Origin: an uncultured Prevotella sp.
Lineage (GTDB): Bacteria > Bacteroidota > Bacteroidia > Bacteroidales > Bacteroidaceae
Direction of reading: 5' to 3'
Length of the DNA stretch: 64,000 bases
Assembly (NCBI GenBank): GCA_946402275.1
Contig: CAMIVY010000001.1
Coordinates: forward strand, 62,001-126,000
How positions within the stretch are numbered: the stretch's first letter is position 1; every line of letters starts with the position of its first letter. Below are positions 34,897 to 46,815 of this stretch, piece by piece. A program made the translations under genes and the position numbers. The notes below the pieces were generated by a model. The model had not been told where the DNA came from and made no database searches. It worked only from the letters and a program-made list of their open reading frames with translations.

Positions 34897-34918
34897 CTTA
34901 TCATAAAGAGTTGAATGG

Positions 34919-35887
34919 TCAATTATTGACGCTACCTCCCACAATATCAAGCAACTCACTAGTGATAGCCTGCTGACGTGACTTGTTGTACTGCAAGTTC
35001 AGTTCTCGCAACAACTCATCAGCATTATCAGTAGCAGTCTGCATAGCCACCATACGAGCCGCATGTTCAGAAGCGACACTGTCAAGAAGAGCGGTATAGA
35101 GCATCAGATGAGCTAACTTAGGAATCAGTTTTGACAATACCGTATTCATGTCGGGCTCAACAATGAAATTGTCATTGAGTGGTGCTACTTCACCTTCTTT
35201 GACAACCTTTTGGCGCCTGTTCTTCTTGAGATACTCCTGTGCCTTTTTAGTGACAATATTGGTGGTAAGGTCGCGCTCATGGTCACGTCCCAATTCACCT
35301 TCCAAGTCAATGGGCAAAAACTGTTTGTTGGTAAGAATCTGTGAACCAGCAGACTTAAAATGATGATAGATAAGTTCTACGCGGTCTATCTCACCATTAG
35401 CAAACTTCTCACCTAACTCCATCACGATATCAATGCACTCACGCACATTGGGGTGATCAACGAGGGATGCAAAATCTCCTTTGACATCATAACCTAGTTT
35501 GCTGGCTTTCTCAGCAACTTTTCTACCTATCGGGTAAACTTCCACGCTACCCTCCCCTAATTCTTGTGTATAGGATGTATAGGTACGTTGCATGAGTCTG
35601 ATGATGTTAGCATTGAAACCACCACATAGCGACGAATTACTGGAGAAAACTACTAAGGCCACACGCTTGACAGGACGTTCCTGGTCGAAAATAGTCTGAG
35701 GCTCAGCCTCTGCAGCGAGGAAAGACTTGAGGATATGCTCAAGCAACGACTCGTAAGGCAACATGTTCTGAATAGCCACCTGCGCATGATGAAGCTTCGA
35801 GGAAGCAACCATCTTCATCGCAGACGTAATCTTTCGTGTGCTGTTTACCGAGGCGATGCGGCCTTTAATTTCTTTCAGGCTTGGCAT
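34919..35887 (-). CDS. atpG: ATP synthase F1 gamma subunit
   Basis: The gamma subunit is the rotating central shaft that couples proton flow to catalysis. At 322 residues it has the N-terminal coil (MPSLKEIKGRIASVNSTRKITSAMKMVASSKL) and the C-terminal coil (RMVAMQTATDNADELLRELNLQYNKSRQQAITSELLDIVGG). An insertion of about 30 residues (RRQKVVKEGEVAPLNDN) in the middle is typical of the Bacteroidetes gamma. It is the last gene of the atp operon, 6 bp after atpA and followed by the terminator. Confidence 0.96.
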   Translation of the reverse strand: MPSLKEIKGRIASVNSTRKITSAMKMVASSKLHHAQVAIQNMLPYESLLEHILKSFLAAEAEPQTIFDQERPVKRVALVVFSSNSSLCGGFNANIIRLMQRTYTSYTQELGEGSVEVYPIGRKVAEKASKLGYDVKGDFASLVDHPNVRECIDIVMELGEKFANGEIDRVELIYHHFKSAGSQILTNKQFLPIDLEGELGRDHERDLTTNIVTKKAQEYLKKNRRQKVVKEGEVAPLNDNFIVEPDMNTVLSKLIPKLAHLMLYTALLDSVASEHAARMVAMQTATDNADELLRELNLQYNKSRQQAITSELLDIVGGSVNN

Positions 35888-35893
35888 AGGCTA

Positions 35894-37480
35894 TCAAGCT
35901 TTATAGGTTCCTGCAATATCAGCCATAATGGCCTCAATCTTTTTCGTCACATCATCATCAATTTTGCCGCTTGCCAGCGTTTCAATGACCTCAGGAGCTG
36001 CAGAGCGTATCTTATCGAGGAACTGGTTCTGGCATTCACGTACTTGAGTGATGGGCACGTCACGCATCAGTCCATGCACACCGCAGTACAGAATAGCAAT
36101 CTGTTCTCCTACAGGCATAGGACTGTATTGAGGTTGTATCAGCAACTGGTTGTTCTTGCGACCACGATCCAGCGTCATAGCTGTCACAGCATCCATGTCG
36201 CTTGAGAACTTGGAGAAAGCCTCCAGTTCACGATACTGGGCCTGATCAATTTTCAACGTACCTGCAACCTTCTTCATTGACTTGATTTGAGCAGAACCAC
36301 CCACACGGCTTACAGAGATACCTACGTTGATGGCAGGACGGAAACCTTGGTTGAAAAGATTGCTCTCCAGGAAAATCTGACCGTCTGTAATAGAAATAAC
36401 ATTGGTGGGGATGTAAGCTGACACGTCACCAGCCTGCGTCTCAATGATAGGAAGAGCAGTCAGTGATCCACCACCCTTTACATGTCCCTTCATGCACTCA
36501 GGCAGGTCGTTCATCTGTTCAGCCACTTCCTGCTGTTCATTCATCTTTGCAGCACGCTCCAAGAGACGGCTGTGCAGATAGAACACATCACCAGGATAAG
36601 CCTCACGTCCTGAAGGACGGCGCAAAATCAATGATACCTCACGATAGGCCACAGCCTGTTTGGAGAGGTCGTCATAGACAACGAGTGCGGGCAGACCTCG
36701 GTCGCGGAAATACTCACCGATAGCAGCACCGGCAAATGGCGCATAATACTGCATAGCGGCAGGATCAGCAGCGGTAGCAGACACGACGATGGTATATGGC
36801 ATAGCACCATGTTCTTTCAATGTCTGAACGAGGTTAGCTACGGTACTGGCCTTCTGACCAATGGCTACATAAATACAATAGACGGGTTTTCCTGCCTCAT
36901 AAAAACTCTTTTGGTTGATGATAGTATCAACGGCAATAGCCGTCTTACCAGTCTGGCGGTCACCAATGATGAGCTCACGCTGACCACGTCCGATGGGAAT
37001 CATCGAGTCAATAGCCTTCAGACCAGTCTGCAACGGTTCCTTTACCGGCTGACGGTAAATCACACCAGGAGCCTTACGGTCCAATGGCATTTCGAAAGCA
37101 TCCTTGAGGTCGATGTCTCCTTTACCGTCAACAGCCTGTCCTAATGGGTTGATGACACGCCCCAGCATATTGTCGTTGACTCGGATGGAGGCAATGCGCT
37201 TTGTGCGCTTTACTACCATACCCTCTTTAATGCCTGATGTGGTACCCAGAAGCACACAACCTACGTTGTCTTCCTCCAAGTTCATCACGATGGCCATGGT
37301 ACCATTCTCGAATTCGAGCAGTTCATTAGCCTCGGCATTGCGGAGTCCGTAGATACGAGCCACACCATCACTGACGGTAAGCACAGTACCTACCTCGTCA
37401 AACTGTTCGGTATTCTGAATACCTTTCAGCTGTTCGAGCAGTACCTGGGATACTTCGCTTGGTTTAATCTTATCTGACAT
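35894..37480 (-). CDS. atpA: ATP synthase F1 alpha subunit
   Basis: The 528-residue alpha subunit forms the alpha3-beta3 ring and binds a regulatory nucleotide. [13 protein letters not shown] is the P-loop, [10 protein letters not shown] and the [11 protein letters not shown] signature follow. It is slightly longer than the E. coli subunit. Spacing to atpH upstream is 8 bp and to atpG downstream 6 bp. Confidence 0.98.
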   Translation of the reverse strand: MSDKIKPSEVSQVLLEQLKGIQNTEQFDEVGTVLTVSDGVARIYGLRNAEANELLEFENGTMAIVMNLEEDNVGCVLLGTTSGIKEGMVVKRTKRIASIRVNDNMLGRVINPLGQAVDGKGDIDLKDAFEMPLDRKAPGVIYRQPVKEPLQTGLKAIDSMIPIGRGQRELIIGDRQTGKTAIAVDTIINQKSFYEAGKPVYCIYVAIGQKASTVANLVQTLKEHGAMPYTIVVSATAADPAAMQYYAPFAGAAIGEYFRDRGLPALVVYDDLSKQAVAYREVSLILRRPSGREAYPGDVFYLHSRLLERAAKMNEQQEVAEQMNDLPECMKGHVKGGGSLTALPIIETQAGDVSAYIPTNVISITDGQIFLESNLFNQGFRPAINVGISVSRVGGSAQIKSMKKVAGTLKIDQAQYRELEAFSKFSSDMDAVTAMTLDRGRKNNQLLIQPQYSPMPVGEQIAILYCGVHGLMRDVPITQVRECQNQFLDKIRSAAPEVIETLASGKIDDDVTKKIEAIMADIAGTYKA

Positions 37481-37488
37481 TGTTCTTT

Positions 37489-38025
37489 TTACTTTTTAAG
37501 TGTGTTAAGAATGTTGTTGAGTTGCGACTTGACACTAGCATCCATGCGGAAAGTGTCATATTCGAGGATAAATCCTCCGATGATATCGGGGTTGACCTCC
37601 GTTTCAAACTCCACAGTTCCCTGAGTCTTACTCTCCACCATCTGCCGCATTTTCTGCTCTGTTTGGGCAGACACACGGGCTGCGGTGGTGAGCTTGCCAC
37701 GGATGACGTTCTTCTGCTTACGGTAAAGCGTAACGTACGAGTTGGCCATAAACTGAATCATGTTCTCGCGATCTTCTTTCAGAACTAAGGCTATGAAAGA
37801 TTGGGTTAGCTGACTTACCAACTGACCAGCAGCAGTGGTCAGCAGAATCTGCTTCGAGTCCTTAGAGAGCATGGGATTGTCTATCGTCTGGCGCAATGCG
37901 GGTACGTCGATATAGCTCTTGGCCAATTGTTGCATCTCTTGATACACCTGGTCCTCAAGCTTTTGGTCGATAGCACTTTTTAGCAGTGCTCTCGAATATC
38001 TAACCGATATTACTCCAAAATCCAT
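37489..38025 (-). CDS. atpH: ATP synthase F1 delta subunit
   Basis: This 178-residue subunit joins F1 to the peripheral stalk. It has the six-helix N-terminal domain ([25 protein letters not shown]) and a C-terminal region ([39 protein letters not shown]) that matches the delta signature. It lies 17 bp after atpF. Sequence is divergent, as usual for delta, but position in the operon removes doubt. Confidence 0.95.
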   Translation of the reverse strand: MDFGVISVRYSRALLKSAIDQKLEDQVYQEMQQLAKSYIDVPALRQTIDNPMLSKDSKQILLTTAAGQLVSQLTQSFIALVLKEDRENMIQFMANSYVTLYRKQKNVIRGKLTTAARVSAQTEQKMRQMVESKTQGTVEFETEVNPDIIGGFILEYDTFRMDASVKSQLNNILNTLKK

Positions 38026-38042
38026 ACGCGTTACTTTTACTA

Positions 38043-38555
38043 TTAATTGGCAGAAACTTCATCCAGCATACGATCAATCAAATCCATTTGTGACTTGTCG
38101 TTTTTCAGGTTCTGACGAAGAACCTTCTCTGCGATGTCAACACTCAGTGCCGCTACTTGCTTACGAATGTCAGCAATGGCTGCTTTCTTCTCTTGCTCAA
38201 TGGCTGTCTTGGCCTCGTCCATCAGACGGGCACCCTCAGCCCGAGCTTTCTCCTGAGCCTGTTCTACGATGGCATCACGTGTCTGTGCAGCCTCTTTCAG
38301 AATTTGAGCCTGCTTCTCGCGAGCCTCCTGCAGGATGGATTCACCTTCCTTTTCGATATTGGCTAAGCGCTCCTGGGCCTCATGGGCCTTGCGAAGACTT
38401 TCGTCTATGAATTTGTTTCGCTCATCCACCATATTGACAATGGCGGGGAAACCAAACTTAGCAAGCACCCCAAAGACCACCAAGAACGCAATCAGCATCC
38501 AAAACAGAAGTCCCAGATCAGGCGTGAGGATTGATGGTAATTGAGTGAAATCCAT
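38043..38555 (-). CDS. atpF: ATP synthase Fo b subunit
   Basis: The 170-residue b subunit has one N-terminal membrane helix (residues about 10-35, LLFWMLIAFLVVFGVLAKFG) and a long charged, alanine-rich coiled coil that forms the peripheral stalk, for example QERLANIEKEGESILQEARE. It lies 13 bp after atpE and 17 bp before atpH. Only one b-type gene is present, so the stalk is a homodimer. Confidence 0.96.
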   Translation of the reverse strand: MDFTQLPSILTPDLGLLFWMLIAFLVVFGVLAKFGFPAIVNMVDERNKFIDESLRKAHEAQERLANIEKEGESILQEAREKQAQILKEAAQTRDAIVEQAQEKARAEGARLMDEAKTAIEQEKKAAIADIRKQVAALSVDIAEKVLRQNLKNDKSQMDLIDRMLDEVSAN

Positions 38556-38568
38556 TTGCTAAAAGTCT

Positions 38569-38820
<252 letters not shown>

Positions 38821-38852
38821 TTAAATTATTAATAATGTTATTACTATTTTCT

Positions 38853-38894
38853 CTATTCACTATTCACTTTTCACTATTCTCTATTCACTATTCT
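38853..38894 (+). repeat. Heptamer tract CTATTCA/CTTTTCA/CTATTCT (6 units)
   Basis: Six consecutive seven-base units fill the gap between atpB and atpE. The last bases overlap the atpB stop codon. It is inside an operon, so the transcript carries the complementary purine-rich repeat just upstream of the atpE leader. Confidence 0.85.
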
Positions 38895-39936
38895 ACCCAT
38901 GATGCTCCTTGTGTGCCAACCCGATGAACACAGCGCTCAGCATGGTGAACACGTATGCCTGCACAAAGGCAACCAACAACTCTAGAGCATTCATGAACAG
39001 TAGCATAAGGATACTGAACGAATTCAGTCCCAATCCATATCCGACGCCCATTGACCAACCGAGGAAAATCACACAAGTAAACGAAAGTATCACAGCGTGA
39101 CCTGCCATCATGTTGGCAAAAAGACGAATCATCAGAGCAAAAGGCTTGGTAAATACGCCAAACAGCTCGATGACGGGCATGATGGGTATAGGAGCCTTTA
39201 AGAACATAGGAACCTCCGGCCATAGTATCTCTTTCCAATACTCTTTGTTGCCAAAGATGTTGATGGCTAACATCGTACACAGTGCTAGGAAGAACGTGAT
39301 ATTGATATTTCCAGTCACGTTGGCACCTCCAGGGAATACAGGAATCAAGCCAATCAGGTTACATGTCAAGATAAAGAAGAATACGGTGAGCAGATACGGG
39401 GCATAAGGCTTGTAATGCTTCTCGCCTATCGATGACTTAATCAGGTCATCATGTATCATCATCACGATCATCTCCATAGCTCCAACAAAACCCTTAGGTG
39501 CCTCTTTCTTGGCATCATGGCTTTTATACCATCTTGCACAACTTAGGAATACGATGATGAGCACGCCAACCACAATCCATATCTGTAATACAGATTTTGT
39601 GATACTCAAGTCCAGCGGACGCTCTGAAGTACCATCAGCCATTTGCTCGTATATCTTACCATGAGCCTCAGGGTTGAAGAAGAAGCCCTCAGGCAACGAG
39701 TGTGCAGTGCAGAAATGCCATTCCCCCGTATTACCGCTACGGATAATGATTGGCAGTGGAATACTCAGATGGTTGCCTTCATAGGTGGCAATATGCCACT
39801 CGTAGGCGTCTGCCAGGTGTTCCAACACAATCTCTGGAATGTTGAGTTCTTCTCCCTCTGCATGCTCGTTAGCGAGTGCAGGAAGGGCTGAAAACATCAG
39901 CATTACCAGGAGATATATAGACTTTAAGTGTTTCAT
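38893..39936 (-). CDS. atpB: ATP synthase Fo a subunit
   Basis: The 347-residue stator subunit is much longer than the E. coli protein because of a signal peptide (YLLVMLMFSALPALANE) and a periplasmic N-terminal domain of about 100 residues, as in other Bacteroidetes. The membrane part carries the essential arginine in FALMIRLFANMMAGH and FNLIGLIPV-type segments. It forms the two proton half-channels against the c ring. The stop codon overlaps a heptamer tract, and 24 bp separate it from the small membrane gene upstream. Confidence 0.95.
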   Translation of the reverse strand: MKHLKSIYLLVMLMFSALPALANEHAEGEELNIPEIVLEHLADAYEWHIATYEGNHLSIPLPIIIRSGNTGEWHFCTAHSLPEGFFFNPEAHGKIYEQMADGTSERPLDLSITKSVLQIWIVVGVLIIVFLSCARWYKSHDAKKEAPKGFVGAMEMIVMMIHDDLIKSSIGEKHYKPYAPYLLTVFFFILTCNLIGLIPVFPGGANVTGNINITFFLALCTMLAINIFGNKEYWKEILWPEVPMFLKAPIPIMPVIELFGVFTKPFALMIRLFANMMAGHAVILSFTCVIFLGWSMGVGYGLGLNSFSILMLLFMNALELLVAFVQAYVFTMLSAVFIGLAHKEHHG

Positions 39937-39960
39937 TCTAAATAATTGGGTTTTAAATCA

Positions 39961-40350
39961 TTACAAACGATTGGATATTCTCGAAAAGTAGATGGAATGG
40001 TGAACTAATGACACCATATAGAACACTAAGAACACGCAGAAGAAAATCAACATAGAAGTCCGTTCTGCCGTAAAATACCACACGGCTAAGACTATCATAG
40101 CCAACAACATACGAAACCCAGAGGTAGATGTATAGAACGTTGGCAACATATCTCTATGCTTCGTCACCACCTTATACCATATCAGGGCGTAAACGATGTC
40201 GATAACCAAGACAAACAAGGAACTGACCATTCTAGCCGTAAACAGCTCATAGCCCCAAAACTTGCTAATGAGGAGACAGCAGAAATTCAAGACCATAACT
40301 AGCGCTATGCTCTGAACGACAAATATCCTTGCTTGCATGTTGAAGTCCAT
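39961..40350 (-). CDS. Small AtpI-like membrane protein of the atp operon
   Basis: This 129-residue protein has four hydrophobic helices and sits between atpC and atpB, where many bacteria have atpI or a similar gene. Sequence similarity to AtpI is not evident by eye, so the name rests on position and topology. A helper role in c-ring assembly or magnesium supply is possible by analogy. Same position and size recur in Bacteroidales operons. Confidence 0.7.
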   Translation of the reverse strand: MDFNMQARIFVVQSIALVMVLNFCCLLISKFWGYELFTARMVSSLFVLVIDIVYALIWYKVVTKHRDMLPTFYTSTSGFRMLLAMIVLAVWYFTAERTSMLIFFCVFLVFYMVSLVHHSIYFSRISNRL

Positions 40351-40379
40351 AACTTCTTACGCGTTCTTATTTAATAATA

Positions 40380-40625
40380 CTATTTAAGTTCTATGCACAC
40401 ACTCACCGTATTCTTCTGTACTTCCACGAAGCCTCCGGTGATGTCTAATGACGTGTTTGTGCCATCAGCCTTGGTATATTCTACCACACCTTTATCCAAC
40501 GTTGAGATAATAGGCGCATGATTACTTAGAATCTCAAACATGCCGGCAGTACCAGGTACCACCACACGCTTTACATCGCCTTCAAACTCAATCCTTTCAG
40601 GAGAAACTATCTTTAGCTGCAACAT
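40380..40625 (-). CDS. atpC: ATP synthase F1 epsilon subunit
   Basis: I start this gene at the ATG at 40625 (MLQLKIVSPERIEFEGDVKRVVVPGTAG), not at the upstream TTG of the ORF track, because the family begins at this point. The 81-residue product has only the N-terminal beta-sandwich domain and lacks the C-terminal helical hairpin that inhibits ATP hydrolysis in E. coli, as usual in Bacteroidetes. The start codon is directly preceded by a heptamer tract. Confidence 0.93.
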   Translation of the reverse strand: MLQLKIVSPERIEFEGDVKRVVVPGTAGMFEILSNHAPIISTLDKGVVEYTKADGTNTSLDITGGFVEVQKNTVSVCIELK

Positions 40626-40658
40626 AATTATCAATTGTCAATTATCAATCATAATTGT
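40624..40658 (+). repeat. Heptamer tract TCAATTG/TCAATTA/TCAATCA between atpD and atpC
   Basis: Three clear units (40631-40651) with degenerate units on both sides occupy the ribosome-binding region of atpC. On the transcript it reads as an AU-rich repeat just ahead of the start codon. Confidence 0.75.
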
Positions 40659-40697
40659 CCGCTCAATCTCGGATTGCTATTCCTTTAGACTAAAGAA

Positions 40698-42230
<1,533 letters not shown>

Positions 42231-42270
42231 TTAATATTTAAAGTTATTATTGTTTTAGCAATAGTGATTG

Positions 42271-42278
42271 CAAAGATA
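42271..42278 (-). promoter_or_regulatory. -7 element for the ATP synthase operon
   Basis: TATCTTTG on the minus strand lies 46 bp before the atpD start and is the only strong -7 match in the 193-bp gap to nhaD. Confidence 0.7.
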
Positions 42279-42417
42279 GGAAAAAAGATTTAAACCACGA
42301 AGAATTTTATTATTTTTTTACTAGAAAATCTTCATTTTTATTAATATTTCCTCTAGAGTGTCCTATTTTTCAATGTCCATCGTGACTATGTAATACCCGT
42401 TGATATCCGTCAAAAGA

Positions 42418-43791
42418 TTAGAAAGCTATCATATTGACTTCTACCCACAGCAGCACGTATCCCAAGAGCCATCCTAGAAGAACTTTGGGGGTGACATGTC
42501 TGACATACCACGCCATTGTCACATGCTCTGCACGCATTAAGGCCAGTCCGCTGATGCTGCCAATCGACAGGAGTGTTCCTCCCACAGCAGTGGTGTATGG
42601 TATGATCTTCCAAAAGGCTCCATTAGTAGCCACATCCCCCACTCCAACGGTGTAGAGCGAAATGTTGGAAATAGCAATGGTGAAACTGTCAACAATGGCA
42701 CTCAACACACCAGCGCCAATTCCCATCAGCCATACATCATGAATGTAGGTGTCGAACCAGAGAGCCACATCGTGCCATACTCCCGTCTCAGTAACCACCC
42801 CCATGCCTAGCATGATGCCCATCACAAAAAGCAACTGCTGTAGCACACCATATTGCAGGGATATGGGTATGCGACGCTGTGTGGTCTGGTCGGAAGCTAT
42901 CAACTTGTGGTTAAACGCCTCATTGACAACCCACAACACGCTGAGGACACACAACGCTCCAAGGAATGGAGCCAGTTTGGTGATGTTATGAAACGTAGGG
43001 ATAAACCACAAGCCACCAATACCTACGATGAGCATTACGACACGTTGCCATCGGTTCAAACGTGTATCATCCCCACGATAAGGTGACGGACTCCAAGCCG
43101 TATCCAAGCGGTCTGATAGTTCTCTGTTGATCAGTATGGTAGGAACAACCCATGCCAGAATAGCGGGGAGCGCCAGATAGGCAGAAAAATGACTGGCTGT
43201 TACAGCACCATCGCCCCATAGAATAAGTCCTGTGGGATCACCTATCACCGTGAAACAGCCACCACTGTTAGCAGCCAGTACGATGGCTGATCCTACATAC
43301 ATTCGCTGTCTGGAGTTTTGCAGGATATTACGCATAATGACCAGCATCATCGTTGTGGTGGTCAAGGTGTCCAGGTTGGCAGAAAGAATAAATGTTGCCA
43401 GTGTGATCGTCCATAACAGCCGTTTGGAGTTACGGGTACGTATCCATTCCGTGATGAAATCGAAGCATCCATTGTTGTTCAGCAGTTCTACAATAGACAT
43501 CGTAGCTAACAGAAACAATATGATGGCAGCAGCCTTCCCCACGTATTTCAAGAATACATGATCCTCAATAAAATATTTCACCGACTCACTCGTGGCCAGA
43601 CTACCTCCCAGCCACTCCGTATATTCGTTAGGATGCTGGTCCATCACGAAGTCCGACCCCCAGCAAACATACACTACCCAGCCTACGGTACCCAGGAACA
43701 TGGCGATAGCAGCCTTATTAACACCCGTCAGGTGTCCTGTGGCAATCAGCACATAGGCCAAAATCAGCATAGATACAATAATCAGCGACAT
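42418..43791 (-). CDS. nhaD: Sodium/proton antiporter, NhaD type
   Basis: The 457-residue membrane protein belongs to the ion transporter superfamily with NhaD and ArsB. It has about 12 helices, and segments such as LDTLTTTTMMLVIMRNIL and GGCFTVIGDPTGLILWGDG are typical of NhaD. It exchanges internal sodium for protons and supports pH and sodium balance. It lies downstream of the TPR gene with a 44-bp gap and upstream of the atp promoter; with def, ruvX and the SPOR gene it may form one transcription unit. Confidence 0.88.
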   Translation of the reverse strand: MSLIIVSMLILAYVLIATGHLTGVNKAAIAMFLGTVGWVVYVCWGSDFVMDQHPNEYTEWLGGSLATSESVKYFIEDHVFLKYVGKAAAIILFLLATMSIVELLNNNGCFDFITEWIRTRNSKRLLWTITLATFILSANLDTLTTTTMMLVIMRNILQNSRQRMYVGSAIVLAANSGGCFTVIGDPTGLILWGDGAVTASHFSAYLALPAILAWVVPTILINRELSDRLDTAWSPSPYRGDDTRLNRWQRVVMLIVGIGGLWFIPTFHNITKLAPFLGALCVLSVLWVVNEAFNHKLIASDQTTQRRIPISLQYGVLQQLLFVMGIMLGMGVVTETGVWHDVALWFDTYIHDVWLMGIGAGVLSAIVDSFTIAISNISLYTVGVGDVATNGAFWKIIPYTTAVGGTLLSIGSISGLALMRAEHVTMAWYVRHVTPKVLLGWLLGYVLLWVEVNMIAF

Positions 43792-43835
43792 ATTTTATTC
43801 GTTTTTAGTTTCACATATTTATTGGTTATATTGGG

Positions 43836-45785
43836 TTACTTCCTTTGCCTTTTAATAATACTATAAGCCGTATAGAGGCCCAGCTCACCCGCCTTACTGA
43901 GGTCGTTAATGCCCTCTGTTTGTTGTTTGTTGGCTATATATGCCAAGCCTCTGTTATAGTAAGCCTCTGCCAAATTGCCATCCAGACTGATGGCCTTGGT
44001 ATAGTCCTCGATGGCATGGGCATAGTCATGACGTTTCACATAAACATTACCTCTATTATAATATAGATAGGCACTCTCGTCCATCTTGATGGCAGCTGTC
44101 AGGTCAGACAATACATTAGCTGTCTTCAGTTGGATATCAGTACCCTGCGAGGCATTGAAATCATTCAATCGTGATTGACATACAGCTCGCTGCCAATAGG
44201 CCACCACCGAATGAGGATGTTCCTGCAAATAGGTGGAAAGGTCTTCTATGGCACTTTCGAAATTCTGAATGACACTATAGGCTATAGCCCTTTGCAGCAG
44301 TAAGTTCAAGGCTTCCTGCGTATTCTTCGACTTGTCAATCATCGTGGAGAGACTGTCCAGTCGTGCGAAATATCTTCTCGTGCCCATTTCGCTCAAAGTG
44401 GTCTGGTTGCAGATGATATGCAACTTTCTACTGCCCTTCATCGTGCTGTTCAACTGATCTACAAAGCGGTCGTAGGCCACATAGTTTTTCACAGCACTCT
44501 GGTAATTCTCAGTAGAGAGTATGTACATAGGCATATAGTCCATACCCACCTTTCGATTCTGTACCCTGCCACGATAGTCTGTCTGGTATTCGTTGTGCAT
44601 CTCCTCCTCGTCAGCAACAGCCAACTGGTTATATTTCTCGATATCCTCATCACTGCGCTTACGCATCTGTTTCTTGGAAAGTCTGGGCTGCTTGCCAAAG
44701 CGCTTGTCAATTTGTGCTTTCAGAATACGGAATTCATCCATCTCTGCCTGTTTCGTCATGCCCAGTTTCCTATAGCATGATGCACGTTGTTGTAGTCCGG
44801 TCCAGAAGTTCGGATACTGTTCTATCACCTTGGAATAGTCCCTGATAGCGGCTCTTGGATTTCCCGTATTCTCAAGTAGTAATGCCCTGTTATACAGCGC
44901 CATAAGATTGTCCGGTTCAAGTCTTAAAACAAAATCGAAATCTGTAATGGCCCTATTGTCATCACCCACCTGTGCACGTAGCAATCCACGATTATAATGT
45001 CCTAGGAAATTATTAGGTTCGAAGTCTAAGGCAAGGTCATAGTCAGCCATAGCTCCTCTTAGATTGTTTTGGTTAAAGCGTGCCAAAGCACGGTTGATAT
45101 ACAACCCCGCATCTTTGGGTAACAGATGAATGGCTTTGTTCAGATACTCCTCACTCTCCTTCCATTCATTTCTTGACAGGCTAATCATGGAACGCTGAGC
45201 CCATGTATATCCGTTATAGGCATCCAGTTCCAGACTCTTTTCCAGAGCGACAATCGACTGAGTAGTGTCTTTCTGCAACAGGAGCACCTGCGCTTTCATG
45301 GCATACACCTTGGCATTTTTGCTCCATCGCACAGCCATGGTGTCCAGATCAGTCATCGCATGTTCATAATCCTTCTGCTCAATCCTGCACAACGTGCGGT
45401 TATGCCACAGGTTCATGCTCTCCGGGTCATAGCGCAATGCCTGGTTGTAGTCGGCAATAGCGCCCGTAAAGTTCTTCTGCTGAATCCTGCACAAGCCACG
45501 AAGTTCATAGATTCCCACCACATAAGGATTACGGGTGATAGCCTCTGTACAGTCCCCTTCTGCACCTACGAAATCGTCCAGGTAATACTTGGCCACTGCC
45601 CTGTAGTACCAAGGTTCGAAGAGGTATGGCTTGGCTGAAATGGCCTGATTGAAATATTGAATGGAAAGAACATAATCCTCATAATAGAGCGCAGAACGTC
45701 CTATCATCACCAGCCGGTCCGTATTAAACTGAGCCCAGCCAGCCATGGGTACAAGCAATACGAGGAAAATGAACTTTCTGAGCAT
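43836..45785 (-). CDS. Exported tetratricopeptide-repeat protein
   Basis: This 649-residue protein has a signal peptide (FIFLVLLVPMAGWAQ) and more than ten TPR units, such as EPWYYRAVAKYYLDDFVGAEGD, NLWHNRTLCRIEQKDYEHAMTD and AEAYYNRGLAYIANKQQTEGINDL. A central non-TPR segment of about 100 residues (KRFGKQPRLSKKQMRKRSDEDIEKYNQL) splits the repeats into two blocks. A periplasmic or outer-membrane-associated scaffold is likely. It lies 15 bp after def. No partner can be named. Confidence 0.85.
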   Translation of the reverse strand: MLRKFIFLVLLVPMAGWAQFNTDRLVMIGRSALYYEDYVLSIQYFNQAISAKPYLFEPWYYRAVAKYYLDDFVGAEGDCTEAITRNPYVVGIYELRGLCRIQQKNFTGAIADYNQALRYDPESMNLWHNRTLCRIEQKDYEHAMTDLDTMAVRWSKNAKVYAMKAQVLLLQKDTTQSIVALEKSLELDAYNGYTWAQRSMISLSRNEWKESEEYLNKAIHLLPKDAGLYINRALARFNQNNLRGAMADYDLALDFEPNNFLGHYNRGLLRAQVGDDNRAITDFDFVLRLEPDNLMALYNRALLLENTGNPRAAIRDYSKVIEQYPNFWTGLQQRASCYRKLGMTKQAEMDEFRILKAQIDKRFGKQPRLSKKQMRKRSDEDIEKYNQLAVADEEEMHNEYQTDYRGRVQNRKVGMDYMPMYILSTENYQSAVKNYVAYDRFVDQLNSTMKGSRKLHIICNQTTLSEMGTRRYFARLDSLSTMIDKSKNTQEALNLLLQRAIAYSVIQNFESAIEDLSTYLQEHPHSVVAYWQRAVCQSRLNDFNASQGTDIQLKTANVLSDLTAAIKMDESAYLYYNRGNVYVKRHDYAHAIEDYTKAISLDGNLAEAYYNRGLAYIANKQQTEGINDLSKAGELGLYTAYSIIKRQRK

Positions 45786-45800
45786 CCGTTATTTTGAAAG

Positions 45801-46361
45801 TTATCTTCTTGCTGCCTTGGTACGGTATCCACAACGATAACGTCCCTGCAATAAGGCCTTCAATTTACTTTTAATCAGCTGTTTACGAAGGGGTGACACA
45901 CGGTCCACAAACATTTTTCCGTCCAAATGGTCGAACTCATGCTGCATGACGCGAGCCAAGTAGCCCGTCACCCACTCGTCATGTTCCTGCATCTGTTCAT
46001 CCAGCCATTTCACATGAATGCGTGTAGGGCGCACCACCTTCTCATGGATGGCTGGCAACGACAAGCATCCTTCTTCGGAAGAGCTGGTTTCCGTGTCGTC
46101 ATATTCTATAATGTGTGGGTTAATATAGACGTGTCTGAAACCTTTATATTCAGGCATATCGTCACTCAGCACATCCAGGTCGATGACCACCACGCGGATG
46201 GCTTTTCCCACCTGGGGAGCAGCCAGTCCGATACCCTCACTTTCAGCCAGCGTATCCCACATGTCTTTCAAGAAAGTGTCCAACTCGGGATAGTCTGCAG
46301 GAATGTCCTCAGCTATTTTTCTCAAAACGGGTTGCCCATATATATAAATAGGTAATACCAT
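45801..46361 (-). CDS. def: Peptide deformylase
   Basis: The 186-residue metalloenzyme removes the formyl group from nascent proteins. All three motifs are present: GIGLAAPQVG, EEGCLSLP and QHEFDHLDG (HEXXH). The C-terminal tail is basic (KALLQGRYRCGYRTKAARR) and a little longer than usual. It lies 25 bp after ruvX and 15 bp before the TPR gene. Confidence 0.97.
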   Translation of the reverse strand: MVLPIYIYGQPVLRKIAEDIPADYPELDTFLKDMWDTLAESEGIGLAAPQVGKAIRVVVIDLDVLSDDMPEYKGFRHVYINPHIIEYDDTETSSSEEGCLSLPAIHEKVVRPTRIHVKWLDEQMQEHDEWVTGYLARVMQHEFDHLDGKMFVDRVSPLRKQLIKSKLKALLQGRYRCGYRTKAARR

Positions 46362-46386
46362 TGACTTTTTGACAATTTACAAGTTA

Positions 46387-46812
46387 TTAAATATTCTGAT
46401 GGCTACGCGACCGCATATAATCCTGCAGGATAATCGTAGCACTAATCTCGTCCACCAAGGCCTTGTCCTGACGTGCTTTCTTCTTCAGTCCTCCTTCCAA
46501 CATAGCCTGATGGGCCAATACTGAGGTGAAGCGCTCGTCATAATACTCAATAGGAATATGTGGCATGGCCTTTTGCCATCTGTTCACAAACTGCTGCACA
46601 CGTTGCAGATTCTCACTAGGCTGTCCATTGGGTTGTTTAGGTTCTCCTATCACAATCCGTTCCACCTGTTCCGTTGTCACATAGTGCTTGAGGAAATCGA
46701 ACAGCTCAGATGTAGAAACAGTTGCCAACCCGCTGGCAATAATCTGCAACGGGTCGGTAACTGCTAATCCTGTACGCTTCTTACCGTAGTCTATTGATAG
46801 GATTCTGGCCAC
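46387..46812 (-). CDS. ruvX: Holliday-junction resolvase-like protein RuvX (YqgF)
   Basis: The 141-residue protein has the RNase H-like fold start RILSIDYGKKRTGLAVTD and the segments VIGEPKQPNGQPS and YDERFTSVLA, with the acidic catalytic residues in place. It is linked to resolution of recombination intermediates and to 16S rRNA end maturation in other bacteria. It lies 3 bp after the SPOR lipoprotein gene and 25 bp before def. Confidence 0.95.
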   Translation of the reverse strand: MARILSIDYGKKRTGLAVTDPLQIIASGLATVSTSELFDFLKHYVTTEQVERIVIGEPKQPNGQPSENLQRVQQFVNRWQKAMPHIPIEYYDERFTSVLAHQAMLEGGLKKKARQDKALVDEISATIILQDYMRSRSHQNI

Positions 46813-46815
46813 TGC